From Limnohabitans sp. Hippo3 (GTDB taxonomy: Bacteria > Pseudomonadota > Gammaproteobacteria > Burkholderiales > Burkholderiaceae_C): 64,000 nucleotides of DNA. The notes beneath the pieces are model-generated. The model worked only from the letters and a program-made list of their open reading frames with translations. It ran no database searches and was not told the DNA's origin. The stretch covers positions 62,001 through 126,000 of the forward strand of contig NZ_NESF01000006.1 of NCBI RefSeq assembly GCF_003063665.1, read 5' to 3'. The position numbers and the translations under genes are program-made. How positions within the stretch are numbered: position 1 is the first letter of the stretch; each line of letters begins with the position of its first letter. Below, in pieces: positions 17,803 through 26,753 of the stretch.

Positions 17803-18462
17803 TCAGAATTGAAAGCGTGAGTGCTCGGGGAAACCACTCAGGCGAGGGGCGTTGCTGTCCCAGGGCTCTGTGGTCGTCCAGCTGCTCTCGCTGGTACGGG
17901 TGATCAGCGTGGCACGCATCATGGGCTCGTCCCCCACGATGGCGACCAGACGGCCACCCACGGCGAGTTGCTGCAGCAAGGCGGCAGGCACTTCGGCCAC
18001 CGAGCCGCTGAGCACGATCACATCAAAGGGGCCATCGGCTGCTGCGCCCTGGCTGCCATCGGCTGTGCGCACGACCACATTGGTCACGCCAGCTTTTTGC
18101 AGGTTGGCTTGGGCTTGGGCGGCCAAATGGGCGTCGATTTCCAGGCTCAGCACGCTGGCGGCCTGATGCGCCAGCAAGGCGGCCATGAAGCCGGAGCCGG
18201 TGCCGATGTCCAGCGCTTTGTCGGTTTTTTTCACAGCCAGGTCTTGCAGCATGCGTGCCTGAACGCGGGGCGCCAGCATGACCTGGTTGGGTGCGGCACC
18301 CAGCGGGATTTCCATGTCGACAAAGGCCAGTGCTTTGTGCGCCATGGGCACAAAGTCTTCACGGCGCACGACCGAGAGCAGTTCCAGCACTTGGGGGTCC
18401 AGCACTTCCCAAGGGCGGATTTGCTGTTCGATCATGTTGAATCGGGCTTGATTCAGATCCAT
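17803..18462 (-). CDS. pcm: Protein-L-isoaspartate O-methyltransferase family protein
   Basis: A 219-aa SAM-dependent methyltransferase that repairs isoaspartyl residues. QQIRPWEVLDPQVLELL and REDFVP are the family N-terminus. The SAM motif I is LDIGTGSGFMAALLA, followed by VVRTADGSQG and DVIVLSGSVAEVPAALLQQLAVGGRLV. The usual Pcm active-site region is somewhat divergent, so a related O-methyltransferase role cannot be excluded. The start at 18462 begins the conserved N-terminus. It lies 40 nt after the RND permease gene in the same direction. Confidence 0.83.
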   Translation of the reverse strand: MDLNQARFNMIEQQIRPWEVLDPQVLELLSVVRREDFVPMAHKALAFVDMEIPLGAAPNQVMLAPRVQARMLQDLAVKKTDKALDIGTGSGFMAALLAHQAASVLSLEIDAHLAAQAQANLQKAGVTNVVVRTADGSQGAAADGPFDVIVLSGSVAEVPAALLQQLAVGGRLVAIVGDEPMMRATLITRTSESSWTTTEPWDSNAPRLSGFPEHSRFQF

Positions 18463-18502
18463 TTGGGTACTCCTGAGGGGGTTATCGCTAAATGCATGGA
18501 TT

Positions 18503-21500
18503 TTAAGGGGGGCTGATGTCCTGACCCTGACGGGCGGGGGCAAGGCCTGCTTTGCGGCGCAGCCATTGCGCCAGGTCGTCCATGTAGCAGTACACCACGG
18601 GCACAACCACGAGGGTGAGCAAGGACGAGGTGATGACCCCGCCGATCACGGCCTGGCCCATGGGGGCGCGTTGTTCCGAGCCTTCGGTCATGGCAAAAGC
18701 CAGCGGCACCATGCCGAAAATCATGGCCAATGTGGTCATCAAAATCGGGCGCAAGCGGACTTTGGCGGCCATCAGGAGGGCCGCGCTGCGTTCCATGCCT
18801 GGAATGCGGCGGCCGTCCTGGTCGGTTTGGTCTTCACGGGCGCGGATCGCAAAATCCACCAGCAAAATCGCGTTTTTGGTGACCAGACCCATCAGCATGA
18901 TGACCCCGATGATCGAGAACATCGACAAAGTCGAGCGGAAAGCCATCAGGGCCAGCACCACGCCGATCAGCGTCAGCGGCAAGGCCGTCATCAGGGCCAG
19001 GGGCTGGAGGAAGCTCTTGAACTGGCTGGCGAGAATCATGTAGATGAAAATCACCGCCATCGCCAGGGCCGACACGGCGTAGCCAAAAGACTCGGCCATG
19101 TTTTTGGTGGAACCGCCAAATTGGTAACGGTAGCCCGGTGGCAGGTTGACACCGTCCATGATTTTGCGGATGTCTGCGGACACTTCGCCTGCGGCGCGGC
19201 CATAGGTGTTGGCGTTGATGGCCACCTCACGCGTCAGGTCGCGGCGGTTGATCTGGTTGGACCCGGTGGATTCGCTGATCTTCGCCACCTGGCCCAGGCG
19301 CACCACACGCGGGTTGCCATCAGGCCCGGCAGCCACGGCAAACGGCAGCCGCTCCAGGTCTTGGGTGGCGTTGCGGCTTTCCGGGGCCAGGCGCACGTTC
19401 ACGTCATAGGTCTGGTCGTCGGGGGCTCGCCAGTTGCCCACCGTCTGGCCAGCCACCAAGGTGCGCAAAGGCCCGGCGATCTGGGCGGTGCCCAATCCCA
19501 GATCGGCCGCCGAGTCGCGCAACACCTCCACACGGATGGTCGGTTTGTTGGCTTTGACGCTGGAGTCCAGATCCACCAGGCCGGGGATGTTGCGCACTTT
19601 GTCCATCACGCCCAAAGCCAGTCGCTCCAGCTCGCGCTGGTCGGGGCCTTGTAGCGAAAACTCGACCTGTTTGTTGCCGCCCACCGAGTCCAGCAGGCCC
19701 ACGTGCGTGACCGTGATGCCCGGCACTTGGCTCAAACGCTCGCGCAGCACGCCCGACATCTCGTCCACATTGCGTTGTCGGTCCTTGCGGTCGACCAGGC
19801 GGATGTAGATGCTGGTGCTGTTTTTGCCCAATGAATTGCCCGTGTTCAGCGTGGCCAGGGTGTAACGCACTTCCGGCAACTCGCGGATGATGGCTTCTAC
19901 CTGACGGGCTTTGGCTTCGGTGGCCTCCAGTGAGCTGCCCACGGGGGTCTGGAAATTCACGGTGGTTTCAGAAAAGTCCGCCTTGGGCACAAACTCGGTG
20001 CCTACGAAACGCAGCATGAAGATGCTCAGCGCAAAAACGCCCACCGCCATCAGCACGGTTTTGCGTTTGTGCAACAGCGACCAGGCCAGGATTGTTTGGT
20101 AACCCTCGGCCAGTTGGTCGGTGCCCCGGTCAAACCAGCTGGTTACCCGGCCGATGGTCTTGTCGTAAAAAGTGACGGGGGCGTGGCGCTGGCCATGCGC
20201 TTCGATGCTCGGGTCGTGCCAGATGCTCGACAGCATGGGGTCGAGCGTGAAGCTGACAAACATCGAAATCAGGACCGCCGCCACGATGGTGATGCCGAAC
20301 TCGTGGAAGAACTTGCCGATGATGCCTTCCATGAAGCCGATCGGCAAAAACACCGCCACGATGGACAAGGTGGTGGCCAGCACGGCCAGGCCAATTTCTT
20401 GCGTGCCATCCATCGAGGCGTGCCAGGCGTTCTTGCCCATTTGCACATGCCGCACGATGTTCTCGCGCACCACGATGGCGTCGTCAATCAACAAGCCCAC
20501 GCACAGCGACAAAGCCATCAGCGTGACCATGTTGATGGTGAAGCCGAACATCTGCATGAACATGAAGGTGCCAATCAGCGAAATCGGCAAGGTCAGCCCA
20601 GTGATGACGGTGGACCGCCAGGAGTTGAGGAACAGGAAAACGATCAACACCGTCAGCACAGCCCCCTCGATGAGCGTGCGCCGCACGTTGTCCACCGCCA
20701 CACGGATGGGGCGGGAGCCATCGGTGATCGGCTCCAGCCGGATACCCGCGGGCGTCTGGTTTTGCATCTCGCCCACGGTTTTGACCAGGCCATTGATCAC
20801 GTCGATGGTGTTTTCGTCCTGGGCTTTTTGCACGGTCAGCAGCAGCGTGCGCTGGCCGTTGTACAAGGCCATCGTTTCAAGTTCTTGGGCACCGTCTTGC
20901 ACCCGGGCCACCTGCGACAGGCGTATGGGGGTGCTGCCTTTGCGGGCCACGATGATGCGTTCAAAGTCCTCGGGGCGTTTCATGCGCGATTCGATCTGAA
21001 CCATGCGCTCTTGCTCCAGCGAGCGGATCGCGCCCGCGGGCAAGTCCTGGTTCTCGTTGCGAACTGCGCTGACCACCTGGTCTGCGGTGACGCCCAGCGC
21101 CTCCATGGCCGAGGGCTGCAGGTACAGGTTGATTTCGCGCCGGGTTCCGCCGACCAAAGAAACCGAGCCCACGCCGCGCACGTTCTCCAGACGTTTTTTC
21201 AGCACTTGCTCGGACCAGTTGGTCAGCTCCACCGCACTGGGGGCTTGGCCTTGCACCGCTTGCGGCACCACGGCCAGCGACCAGATGGCACGGGCGGACG
21301 GGTCGAAGCGCAGCACTTTGGGCTCTTTGACTTCGGTGCGCAGGCTGGGGCGGATGGCCGCCACTTTTTCGCGCACGTCTTCGGCCGCTTTGCGCCCATT
21401 GATGTTCAACTGGAACTCGATGACCACCACCGACTGGTTCTCGTAACTGCGGGAGGTGAGGGCGCTGATGCCCGCGATCGAGTTGACGCCTTCTTCGATC

Positions 21501-21697
21501 TTTTTGGAGACTTCGCTCTCCACAATCTCGGGCGAGGCCCCGGGGTACTCGGTGCTGACCACCACCACCGGAAAGTCGATGTTGGGGAACTGGTCCACCT
21601 TCAGGCGCTGGTAGGAGAACAGGCCCAGCACCACCAAGGCCAACATGACCATGGTGGCGAAGACAGGGTTTTTCAGGCTGACGCGGGTGAACCACAT
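18503..21697 (-). CDS. RND efflux permease (HAE-1/MdtBC-like)
   Basis: A 1064-aa inner-membrane proton-drug antiporter. TM1 is near residues 10-30. Large periplasmic loops follow TM1 and TM7, in the AcrB plan. TM4 carries the proton-relay region SLCVGLLIDDAIVVRENIV with adjacent aspartates. The second half has IGVIMLMGLVTKNAILLVDF and AKVRLRPILMTTLAMIFGM. Substrates are probably amphipathic drugs or lipids, not predictable in detail. It is 12 nt after the adaptor gene and under the same TetR gene. Confidence 0.95.
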   Translation of the reverse strand: MWFTRVSLKNPVFATMVMLALVVLGLFSYQRLKVDQFPNIDFPVVVVSTEYPGASPEIVESEVSKKIEEGVNSIAGISALTSRSYENQSVVVIEFQLNINGRKAAEDVREKVAAIRPSLRTEVKEPKVLRFDPSARAIWSLAVVPQAVQGQAPSAVELTNWSEQVLKKRLENVRGVGSVSLVGGTRREINLYLQPSAMEALGVTADQVVSAVRNENQDLPAGAIRSLEQERMVQIESRMKRPEDFERIIVARKGSTPIRLSQVARVQDGAQELETMALYNGQRTLLLTVQKAQDENTIDVINGLVKTVGEMQNQTPAGIRLEPITDGSRPIRVAVDNVRRTLIEGAVLTVLIVFLFLNSWRSTVITGLTLPISLIGTFMFMQMFGFTINMVTLMALSLCVGLLIDDAIVVRENIVRHVQMGKNAWHASMDGTQEIGLAVLATTLSIVAVFLPIGFMEGIIGKFFHEFGITIVAAVLISMFVSFTLDPMLSSIWHDPSIEAHGQRHAPVTFYDKTIGRVTSWFDRGTDQLAEGYQTILAWSLLHKRKTVLMAVGVFALSIFMLRFVGTEFVPKADFSETTVNFQTPVGSSLEATEAKARQVEAIIRELPEVRYTLATLNTGNSLGKNSTSIYIRLVDRKDRQRNVDEMSGVLRERLSQVPGITVTHVGLLDSVGGNKQVEFSLQGPDQRELERLALGVMDKVRNIPGLVDLDSSVKANKPTIRVEVLRDSAADLGLGTAQIAGPLRTLVAGQTVGNWRAPDDQTYDVNVRLAPESRNATQDLERLPFAVAAGPDGNPRVVRLGQVAKISESTGSNQINRRDLTREVAINANTYGRAAGEVSADIRKIMDGVNLPPGYRYQFGGSTKNMAESFGYAVSALAMAVIFIYMILASQFKSFLQPLALMTALPLTLIGVVLALMAFRSTLSMFSIIGVIMLMGLVTKNAILLVDFAIRAREDQTDQDGRRIPGMERSAALLMAAKVRLRPILMTTLAMIFGMVPLAFAMTEGSEQRAPMGQAVIGGVITSSLLTLVVVPVVYCYMDDLAQWLRRKAGLAPARQGQDISPP

Positions 21698-21709
21698 GGG
21701 CGGCCTCTT

Positions 21710-22846
21710 TCAGCGCACGCCAGCGGTGAACTTCACCTGGGTGCCTTCGCGCACCGCCCCAGCGCTGGCCATCAGCACCTGGGTGCCTTCACTCAAGCCG
21801 TTGACCTCGACCCAGGTCAGGGTGATGTTTTGTTGGGTTTTTTCGGTGCGGGTGCCGGTTTGCACCGACACATGCCGCACCCGATCGCCATCGACCACCT
21901 GCACATAAGGCAGAGGTTTGTCGGTGCGCACGCTCGACAGCGGTGCGGCCAGCGCCCGGGCGCTGCGTGTGCCGAGCAAGCCTTCTGCAAACAAGCCTTG
22001 CCGCAAGCCGTCCTGGCCGGGCACGCCCAAGTACACCAGCACACTGCGGCTGGCCGCTTGGGCCGCGGGGTTGATGCGCAAGACCTGGGCGGTCACGGTC
22101 TCCTCCTGCCCCTCGATTTTGAGCTGGGCCTTCATGCCTGGACGCACCAGGCCCGCATCGGCGGCGGGCAGGGCCGCTTCCAGTTCCAGCTGCGTGAGGT
22201 TGACCACTTCGACGATTCGGGCGTCCAGCGCCATGCGCTCACCGGGTTGGGCCAGACGTTGGGCAATCTGGCCGCTGATGGGTGAACGCAGCGTTGCATC
22301 GTCCAGCGCCTTGCGGGCCACATCGAGTGCCGCCACCGCCGCCATGTGGGTCGCCTTGGCTCCGTTCAGGTTGGCCATGGCGTTTTGCAAGGCGGTCTGC
22401 GAGATGAAGCCCTGGTCGACCAATGCCTTGTTGTTGTCGTACTGCTTTTGTGCAATGTCCACTTGGGCCCAAGCCGCGTCGGCTTGTTGCTTGGCTTGGC
22501 GCTCCCGCGCCTGGTATTCGGTGGGGTCGATGCGGGCGATCACCTGGCCGGCCTTGACCACGTCACCTTCACGAACGGTCAGCTCCAGCAGCTCACCCAC
22601 CACGCGGGCCTTGACCATGGCGCTTTGGCTGGCCTTGAGCGTGCCCGAAACGGGCAGGCCCAGCACCATGTCCATGTTTTGAACCTGAACCACATCGCTG
22701 GCGCTCAACTCAATGACGGGGGCGGCCGGTGCGCTTGTTTTGGCGGTGTTGCTGGCAGGCTGGCGTTGGCTCAGCCAACGCGCACCGCCTGCGACCAAGG
22801 CGGCAGCGGCCACGGCCGTCAAAATCCAGAAAGTCGATTTTTTCAT
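21710..22846 (-). CDS. RND periplasmic adaptor (membrane fusion protein)
   Basis: A 378-aa HlyD/MexA-type adaptor linking the permease to a TolC channel. It has an N-terminal membrane anchor (FWILTAVAAAALVAGG) without a lipobox cysteine. A lipoyl half-motif (VVGELLELTVREGDVVKAGQVIARID), a hairpin rich in Ala, Gln and Lys, the second lipoyl half ATLRSPISGQIAQRLAQPGERM, and a beta-barrel domain follow. It is transcribed between tetR and the permease. Confidence 0.93.
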   Translation of the reverse strand: MKKSTFWILTAVAAAALVAGGARWLSQRQPASNTAKTSAPAAPVIELSASDVVQVQNMDMVLGLPVSGTLKASQSAMVKARVVGELLELTVREGDVVKAGQVIARIDPTEYQARERQAKQQADAAWAQVDIAQKQYDNNKALVDQGFISQTALQNAMANLNGAKATHMAAVAALDVARKALDDATLRSPISGQIAQRLAQPGERMALDARIVEVVNLTQLELEAALPAADAGLVRPGMKAQLKIEGQEETVTAQVLRINPAAQAASRSVLVYLGVPGQDGLRQGLFAEGLLGTRSARALAAPLSSVRTDKPLPYVQVVDGDRVRHVSVQTGTRTEKTQQNITLTWVEVNGLSEGTQVLMASAGAVREGTQVKFTAGVR

Positions 22847-22874
22847 GGTGTAGAGGGCAGAAATCTGTTGAGTA

Positions 22875-23519
22875 TCAGGCGGGAGACAGCCCGCGCGCCA
22901 TCAGGCGGGCGTGCTGCGTTATGAAGGCTTCGGGGTCAATCTGTTCATGGCTGGGGCAGCACGGCCCCATGGAATGCTTCCACATCACCAAAAACAAGAG
23001 CGGTGCCATGACCGAGTGCAAGACCAGATCGACGTTCATGGCCCGGAACTCACCCCGGTCAATGCCACGCTGCAATGCGTTGCGCACCAAGGCGTGGGCC
23101 GGTTCAATCACTTCGTTGCGGAAAAAAATCGCCAGGTCAGGGAAGTTGCTGGCCTCGCTCATCACCAGTTTGGAAATGCCGGACGCCTTGGTGGCCCCAT
23201 AGCGACGCCACCACTGCAACATCATCCATTCGAGCAACTCTCCGGTGCTGCCCAGAAACTGCGCCACTTCGGCTGCGCCTTGAGCCACGGGGGCCACCAC
23301 GTTTTCGCGCACCACGGCCTTGAACAGGTCTTCCTTGCTCGGGAAGTACAAAAACAGGGTCCCTTTGGACACGCCCGCACGGGCCGCGACCTCTTCCACG
23401 CGGGTGGCAGCAAAGCCCTTTTCGACGAACAAGTCCAGGGCCGCTTCCAGCAGCTCGCCGGGGCGGTCTTGCTTGCGGCGTTCGCGTTTGTGGGGGACGG
23501 CAGGGTCGCTGGGGTTCAC
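22875..23519 (-). CDS. TetR/AcrR-family regulator of the efflux operon
   Basis: A 214-aa repressor. The N-terminal HTH (residues about 18-65) reads LLEAALDLFVEKGFAATRVEE, then AGVSKGTLFLYFPSKEDLFKAVV, the classical TetR recognition helix. The C-terminal ligand domain has the TetR_C-like PAHALVRNALQRGIDRGEFR. It is the first gene of the run that encodes the pump, so autorepression with induction by a pump substrate is likely. An imperfect palindrome lies just upstream of its start. Confidence 0.92.
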   Translation of the reverse strand: MNPSDPAVPHKRERRKQDRPGELLEAALDLFVEKGFAATRVEEVAARAGVSKGTLFLYFPSKEDLFKAVVRENVVAPVAQGAAEVAQFLGSTGELLEWMMLQWWRRYGATKASGISKLVMSEASNFPDLAIFFRNEVIEPAHALVRNALQRGIDRGEFRAMNVDLVLHSVMAPLLFLVMWKHSMGPCCPSHEQIDPEAFITQHARLMARGLSPA

Positions 23520-23531
23520 AAGGTATAGTTA

Positions 23532-23551
23532 ATGACTGACTGGTTAGTAAT
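23532..23551. promoter_or_regulatory. Probable TetR operator
   Basis: A 20-bp imperfect palindrome with half-sites ATGACTGACT and ATTACTAACC (7 of 10 positions agree), centred at 23541/23542, 22 nt before the tetR start. The size and style fit AcrR/TetR operators. Confidence 0.55.
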
Positions 23552-23602
23552 GTAAGCTTTGCGCAGGGCTTCGTCAAGGCGCTGGCGCACTCAGGCGGCC
23601 AA

Positions 23603-23634
23603 CAAAAAAGGGCTGCCCCTTGGCAGCCCCTTTT
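23603..23634. terminator. Bidirectional terminator after gcdH
   Basis: GGGCTGCC/GGCAGCCC arms with an A run on one side and a T run on the other. It lies about 20 nt after the gcdH stop on the minus strand. Confidence 0.8.
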
Positions 23635-23652
23635 GTGCGTGAAAGTGTCATC

Positions 23653-24840
23653 TCAATTGGAGAAAGCGGGTATCCCGGTGATCGCCCGGCCCAGGATCAG
23701 GGCGTGCACATCGTGGGTGCCTTCATAGGTGTTGACCACTTCCAGGTTCACCAGGTGGCGGGCCACGCCGTATTCGGCGCTGATGCCGTTGCCGCCCATC
23801 ATGTCGCGCGCCATGCGGGCGATGTCCAGCGCCTTGCCGCAGCTGTTGCGCTTGAGGATGGAGGTCACCTCGACCGGGGCGTTGCCCGCGTCCTTCATGC
23901 GGCCCAGCGCCAGGCAGCCCTGCAGGCCCAGGCTGATTTCGGTCAGCATGTCGGCCAGTTTCTTCTGGATCAGCTGGTTGGCGGCCAAGGGGCGGCCGAA
24001 TTGCTGGCGGTCCATCACGTACTGGCGGGCGCGCAGGTAGCAGTCTTCGGCCGCGCCCAAGGCGCCCCAGGCGATGCCGTAGCGGGCGCTGTTCAGGCAG
24101 GTGAAGGGGCCTTTCAGACCGCGCACTTCGGGGAAGGCGTTTTCTTCAGGGCAGAACACCTCGTCCATCACGATCTCGCCGGTGATCGAGGCGCGCAGGC
24201 CGACTTTGCCGTGAACAGCGGGGGCGGACAGGCCTTTCCAGCCTTTTTCGAGGATGAAGCCACGGATCTGGCCGCCGTCGTCCTTGGCCCAGACCACGAA
24301 CACATCGGCGATGGGGCTGTTGGTGATCCACATCTTGGCGCCGCTGATGCTATAGCCACCGTCGACCTTCTTGGCGCGGGTGATCATGCTGCCGGGGTCG
24401 GAGCCGTGGTTGGGTTCGGTCAGACCAAAGCAGCCGATCCACTCGCCACGGGCCAACTTGGGCAGGTATTTCTGCTTTTGCGCTTCGGTGCCGAAATCGT
24501 TGATCGGCACCATCACGAGGGACGACTGCACGCTCATCATGGAGCGGTAGCCGCTGTCAACGCGCTCGACTTCGCGCGCCACCAGGCCGTAGCAGACGTA
24601 GTTCAAGCCTGCGCCGCCGTACTGCTCGGGAATCGTTGGGCCCAAGAGGCCCAGCTCGCCCATCTCGCGGAAGATGGACACGTCGGTGGTTTCTTTCAGA
24701 AACGCATCCTTCACGCGGGGCAGCAGCTTTTCCTGGCAATAGGCGCGGGCGGCTTCCTGCACCTGACGCTCGTCTTCGGTGAGCTGGGCGCTGAGGTTGA
24801 AGGGGTCTTCCCAGTTGAAGGTGTTTTTGGGGTTGGCCAT
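23653..24840 (-). CDS. gcdH: Glutaryl-CoA dehydrogenase
   Basis: FAD-dependent acyl-CoA dehydrogenase that oxidises and decarboxylates glutaryl-CoA to crotonyl-CoA in lysine, tryptophan and glutarate breakdown. The 395-aa protein has the FAD-site motifs [17 protein letters not shown] and [13 protein letters not shown], and the C-terminal [20 protein letters not shown] with the catalytic glutamate in YEGT. The N-terminus FNWEDPF is typical of GcdH rather than other acyl-CoA dehydrogenases. A LysR gene is divergent, matching the GcdR arrangement known from other proteobacteria. Confidence 0.94.
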   Translation of the reverse strand: MANPKNTFNWEDPFNLSAQLTEDERQVQEAARAYCQEKLLPRVKDAFLKETTDVSIFREMGELGLLGPTIPEQYGGAGLNYVCYGLVAREVERVDSGYRSMMSVQSSLVMVPINDFGTEAQKQKYLPKLARGEWIGCFGLTEPNHGSDPGSMITRAKKVDGGYSISGAKMWITNSPIADVFVVWAKDDGGQIRGFILEKGWKGLSAPAVHGKVGLRASITGEIVMDEVFCPEENAFPEVRGLKGPFTCLNSARYGIAWGALGAAEDCYLRARQYVMDRQQFGRPLAANQLIQKKLADMLTEISLGLQGCLALGRMKDAGNAPVEVTSILKRNSCGKALDIARMARDMMGGNGISAEYGVARHLVNLEVVNTYEGTHDVHALILGRAITGIPAFSN

Positions 24841-24904
24841 GTTGAGGTCTCCGTTAGAAAAATCTTGAAGCCGATTGTCAGGGTGTGATGAATAGTTGTC
24901 TAAT

Positions 24905-24925
24905 ATTGATTATCGATGCATCAAT
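24905..24925. promoter_or_regulatory. Inverted repeat in the gcdH-lysR intergenic region
   Basis: ATTGAT and ATCAAT separated by 9 nt form a symmetric site containing a T-N11-A pattern typical of LysR regulators. It lies 16 nt before the lysR ATG and about 65 nt before gcdH, so it suits both autocontrol and activation of gcdH. Confidence 0.5.
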
Positions 24926-24940
24926 ACATTTTTTAAATTC

Positions 24941-25831
24941 ATGGAGTTCCGTCACCTGCGCTATTTCCTCATGTTGGCCGAAGAACTGCACTTTGGCCGC
25001 GCCGCCCAGCGCCTGTCCATTTCCCAGCCACCGCTCAGCCTGAACATCCAGCAACTCGAAGCCTCGGTGGGGGCGCAGCTGTTCACCCGCAATAGCCGAG
25101 GCGTGCAGCTCACGGCGGCAGGTCAGGCCTTTGTCCCGGCCGCCCGGGCACTGCTGGCGCAGGCCAGCGCCGCCGCGCGCGAGGCGCGCGATGTGGCCGA
25201 GGGCCAGTCGGGCCAGCTGCACATCGGCTTTGCCGGGACCATGCTGTATTGCGGCCTGCCGCAAATCCTGAGCCGCTTTCAGGCCAGCCACCCGCGTTTG
25301 CGTCTGGAGTTGCGCGAACTCAGTTCGTCCGAGCAGCTGTCCGAGCTGCTGCGCGACCGCTTGGATGTGGGCTTTGTGCACACGCCGCGTGTGCCGCCGG
25401 GGTTTGAGCAAATTTTGGTGGCCAGCCAGCCCTTGTTGGCGTGTTTGCCCGCCAGCCACGCCTTGGCCGGGGCGGCCAGCATCGGTCTGGATGAGCTGGT
25501 CGGGCAAGACCTGGTGGTGGTGTCGCGCACGGTGTCGCCCGATTACCACGAGCGCATCGTGATGCTGTGCGAGCAGGCGGGCTGGATGCCGCAGGTGGTG
25601 CACGAGCTGCGCCATTGGCTGAGCGTGGTGTCTCTGGTCTCGCAAGGCCTGGGGGTGGCGCTGGTGCCGCAGGCCCTGCAGCAGTCGGCGCTGGCGGGCG
25701 CGGTGTTCGTGCCGCTGCGCGATGTGGAGACGCGTTACGACACGCGCTGCCTGTGGCGCAGCGACCGAGACCAGACGGCGCTGGGGGACTTTGTGCAGGC
25801 GGTGCAGGGCGGGCTGATGGGCCACGGATAA
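24941..25831 (+). CDS. LysR-family regulator, probably of gcdH
   Basis: A 296-aa LysR regulator. The HTH is at residues 1-60: MEFRHLRYFLMLAEELHFGRAAQRL, then SISQPPLSLNIQQLEASVGAQLF. The C-terminal effector domain has the two alpha/beta subdomains (LHIGFAGTMLYCGLP; VSLVSQGLGVALVPQAL). The effector is unknown; glutaryl-CoA or glutarate is a guess from the divergent gcdH. The start at 24941 is preferred over an upstream in-frame codon because it gives the canonical MEFRHLRYF N-terminus. Confidence 0.9.
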   Translation: MEFRHLRYFLMLAEELHFGRAAQRLSISQPPLSLNIQQLEASVGAQLFTRNSRGVQLTAAGQAFVPAARALLAQASAAAREARDVAEGQSGQLHIGFAGTMLYCGLPQILSRFQASHPRLRLELRELSSSEQLSELLRDRLDVGFVHTPRVPPGFEQILVASQPLLACLPASHALAGAASIGLDELVGQDLVVVSRTVSPDYHERIVMLCEQAGWMPQVVHELRHWLSVVSLVSQGLGVALVPQALQQSALAGAVFVPLRDVETRYDTRCLWRSDRDQTALGDFVQAVQGGLMGHG

Positions 25832-25859
25832 TCCAGCGCACGTTTCAAAAGGAATCCAC

Positions 25860-26393
25860 ATGACCCAAACCCTGGTTTTAGGCGGCGGCTGTTTTTGGTG
25901 CACCGAGGCGGTGTACGTCAAGGTGCGCGGCGTGACCGATGTGGAGTCGGGCTACAGCAACGGCCAGACCGTGGCCCCCACGTACGAAGAAGTCTGCACA
26001 GGCCGCACAGGTCACAACGAAGTGGTCAAGCTGGAATACGACCCGGCGCAAATCAGCACCCGCGAGCTGTTGGAAATCTTTTTCGTCATCCACGACCCCA
26101 CCACCTTGAACCGCCAGGGCAACGATGTGGGCACGCAATACCGCAGCGGCATTTACTTCACCACGCCCGAGCAGGCCGAGGTGGCGCGGGCACTGATCGC
26201 CGAGCTGAGCGCTGGCAAGGCCTTTGGCCAGCCCATCGTGACCGAGGTCTTGCCGCTGGCCAACTACAGCGCGGCCGAGGACTACCACCAGGACTTTTTT
26301 GAGCGCAACCCCTACCAAGGTTACTGCATGGCGGTGGCCGTGCCCAAGGTGAGCAAATTCAAAAAGACGTTTGCGCGCTTGGTGCGCGACTGA
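25860..26393 (+). CDS. msrA: Peptide methionine sulfoxide reductase A
   Basis: Repairs methionine-S-sulfoxide in proteins, recycled by thioredoxin. The 177-aa protein starts TLVLGGGCFWCTEAVY with the catalytic cysteine in GCFWC. GYSNGQ, the conserved TGHNEVVKLEYDP, and YRSGIY follow. A GYCMAV motif near the C-terminus carries a candidate resolving cysteine. There is no signal peptide, so it is cytoplasmic. AAAGGAA precedes the ATG. It starts 28 nt after the lysR gene. Confidence 0.96.
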   Translation: MTQTLVLGGGCFWCTEAVYVKVRGVTDVESGYSNGQTVAPTYEEVCTGRTGHNEVVKLEYDPAQISTRELLEIFFVIHDPTTLNRQGNDVGTQYRSGIYFTTPEQAEVARALIAELSAGKAFGQPIVTEVLPLANYSAAEDYHQDFFERNPYQGYCMAVAVPKVSKFKKTFARLVRD

Positions 26394-26414
26394 CAGCAAC
26401 CCCCATAGATACCC

Positions 26415-26654
26415 ATGAACCGCATTGCTTTTTTCCTCGCCGCCATGACCTTGTCTTGGACAGCGGCCGCCCAACACAGCACCAAGGAAACCCAGGAAGA
26501 CATTGCCCGTCACCGCGCCATGGCCCAGGCGCACGAGGCCGCCGCCAAGTGCCTGGAGTCCGGCAAGAAGCCCGACCAATGCACCCAGGAATTGCAAAAG
26601 GCCTGCAAGGGCCTGGCGCTGGGCAAGTATTGCGGCATGAAACACGCCCATTGA
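26415..26654 (+). CDS. Small exported protein with four cysteines
   Basis: A 79-aa protein with a signal peptide (MNRIAFFLAAMTLSWTAAAQ) and a mature part of about 59 residues. The mature part is helical and has four cysteines (KCLESGK, QCTQEL, ACKGL, KYCGMK), a spacing that would allow two disulfides or a metal site in the periplasm. It lies 21 nt after msrA, so it may be co-transcribed and linked to periplasmic redox. I do not recognise a named family. Confidence 0.75.
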   Translation: MNRIAFFLAAMTLSWTAAAQHSTKETQEDIARHRAMAQAHEAAAKCLESGKKPDQCTQELQKACKGLALGKYCGMKHAH

Positions 26655-26753
26655 GGACAGGTTTTAGGGGCCGTCAGGTTGGGCTTTGCGCCAAGGGCGG
26701 GGCTACGTGGTTTCCGTTGAATCCGTGCGTTAACAGGCCGGGATAATCCAGAC

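Noticed and set aside
20069-22285. 738-codon open frame on the plus strand, opposite the RND permease and adaptor genes
   Set aside because: It mirrors a real gene with clear motifs. Its composition (His, Gln, Gly-rich) is typical for antisense frames in GC-rich coding DNA, and no family motif is visible.
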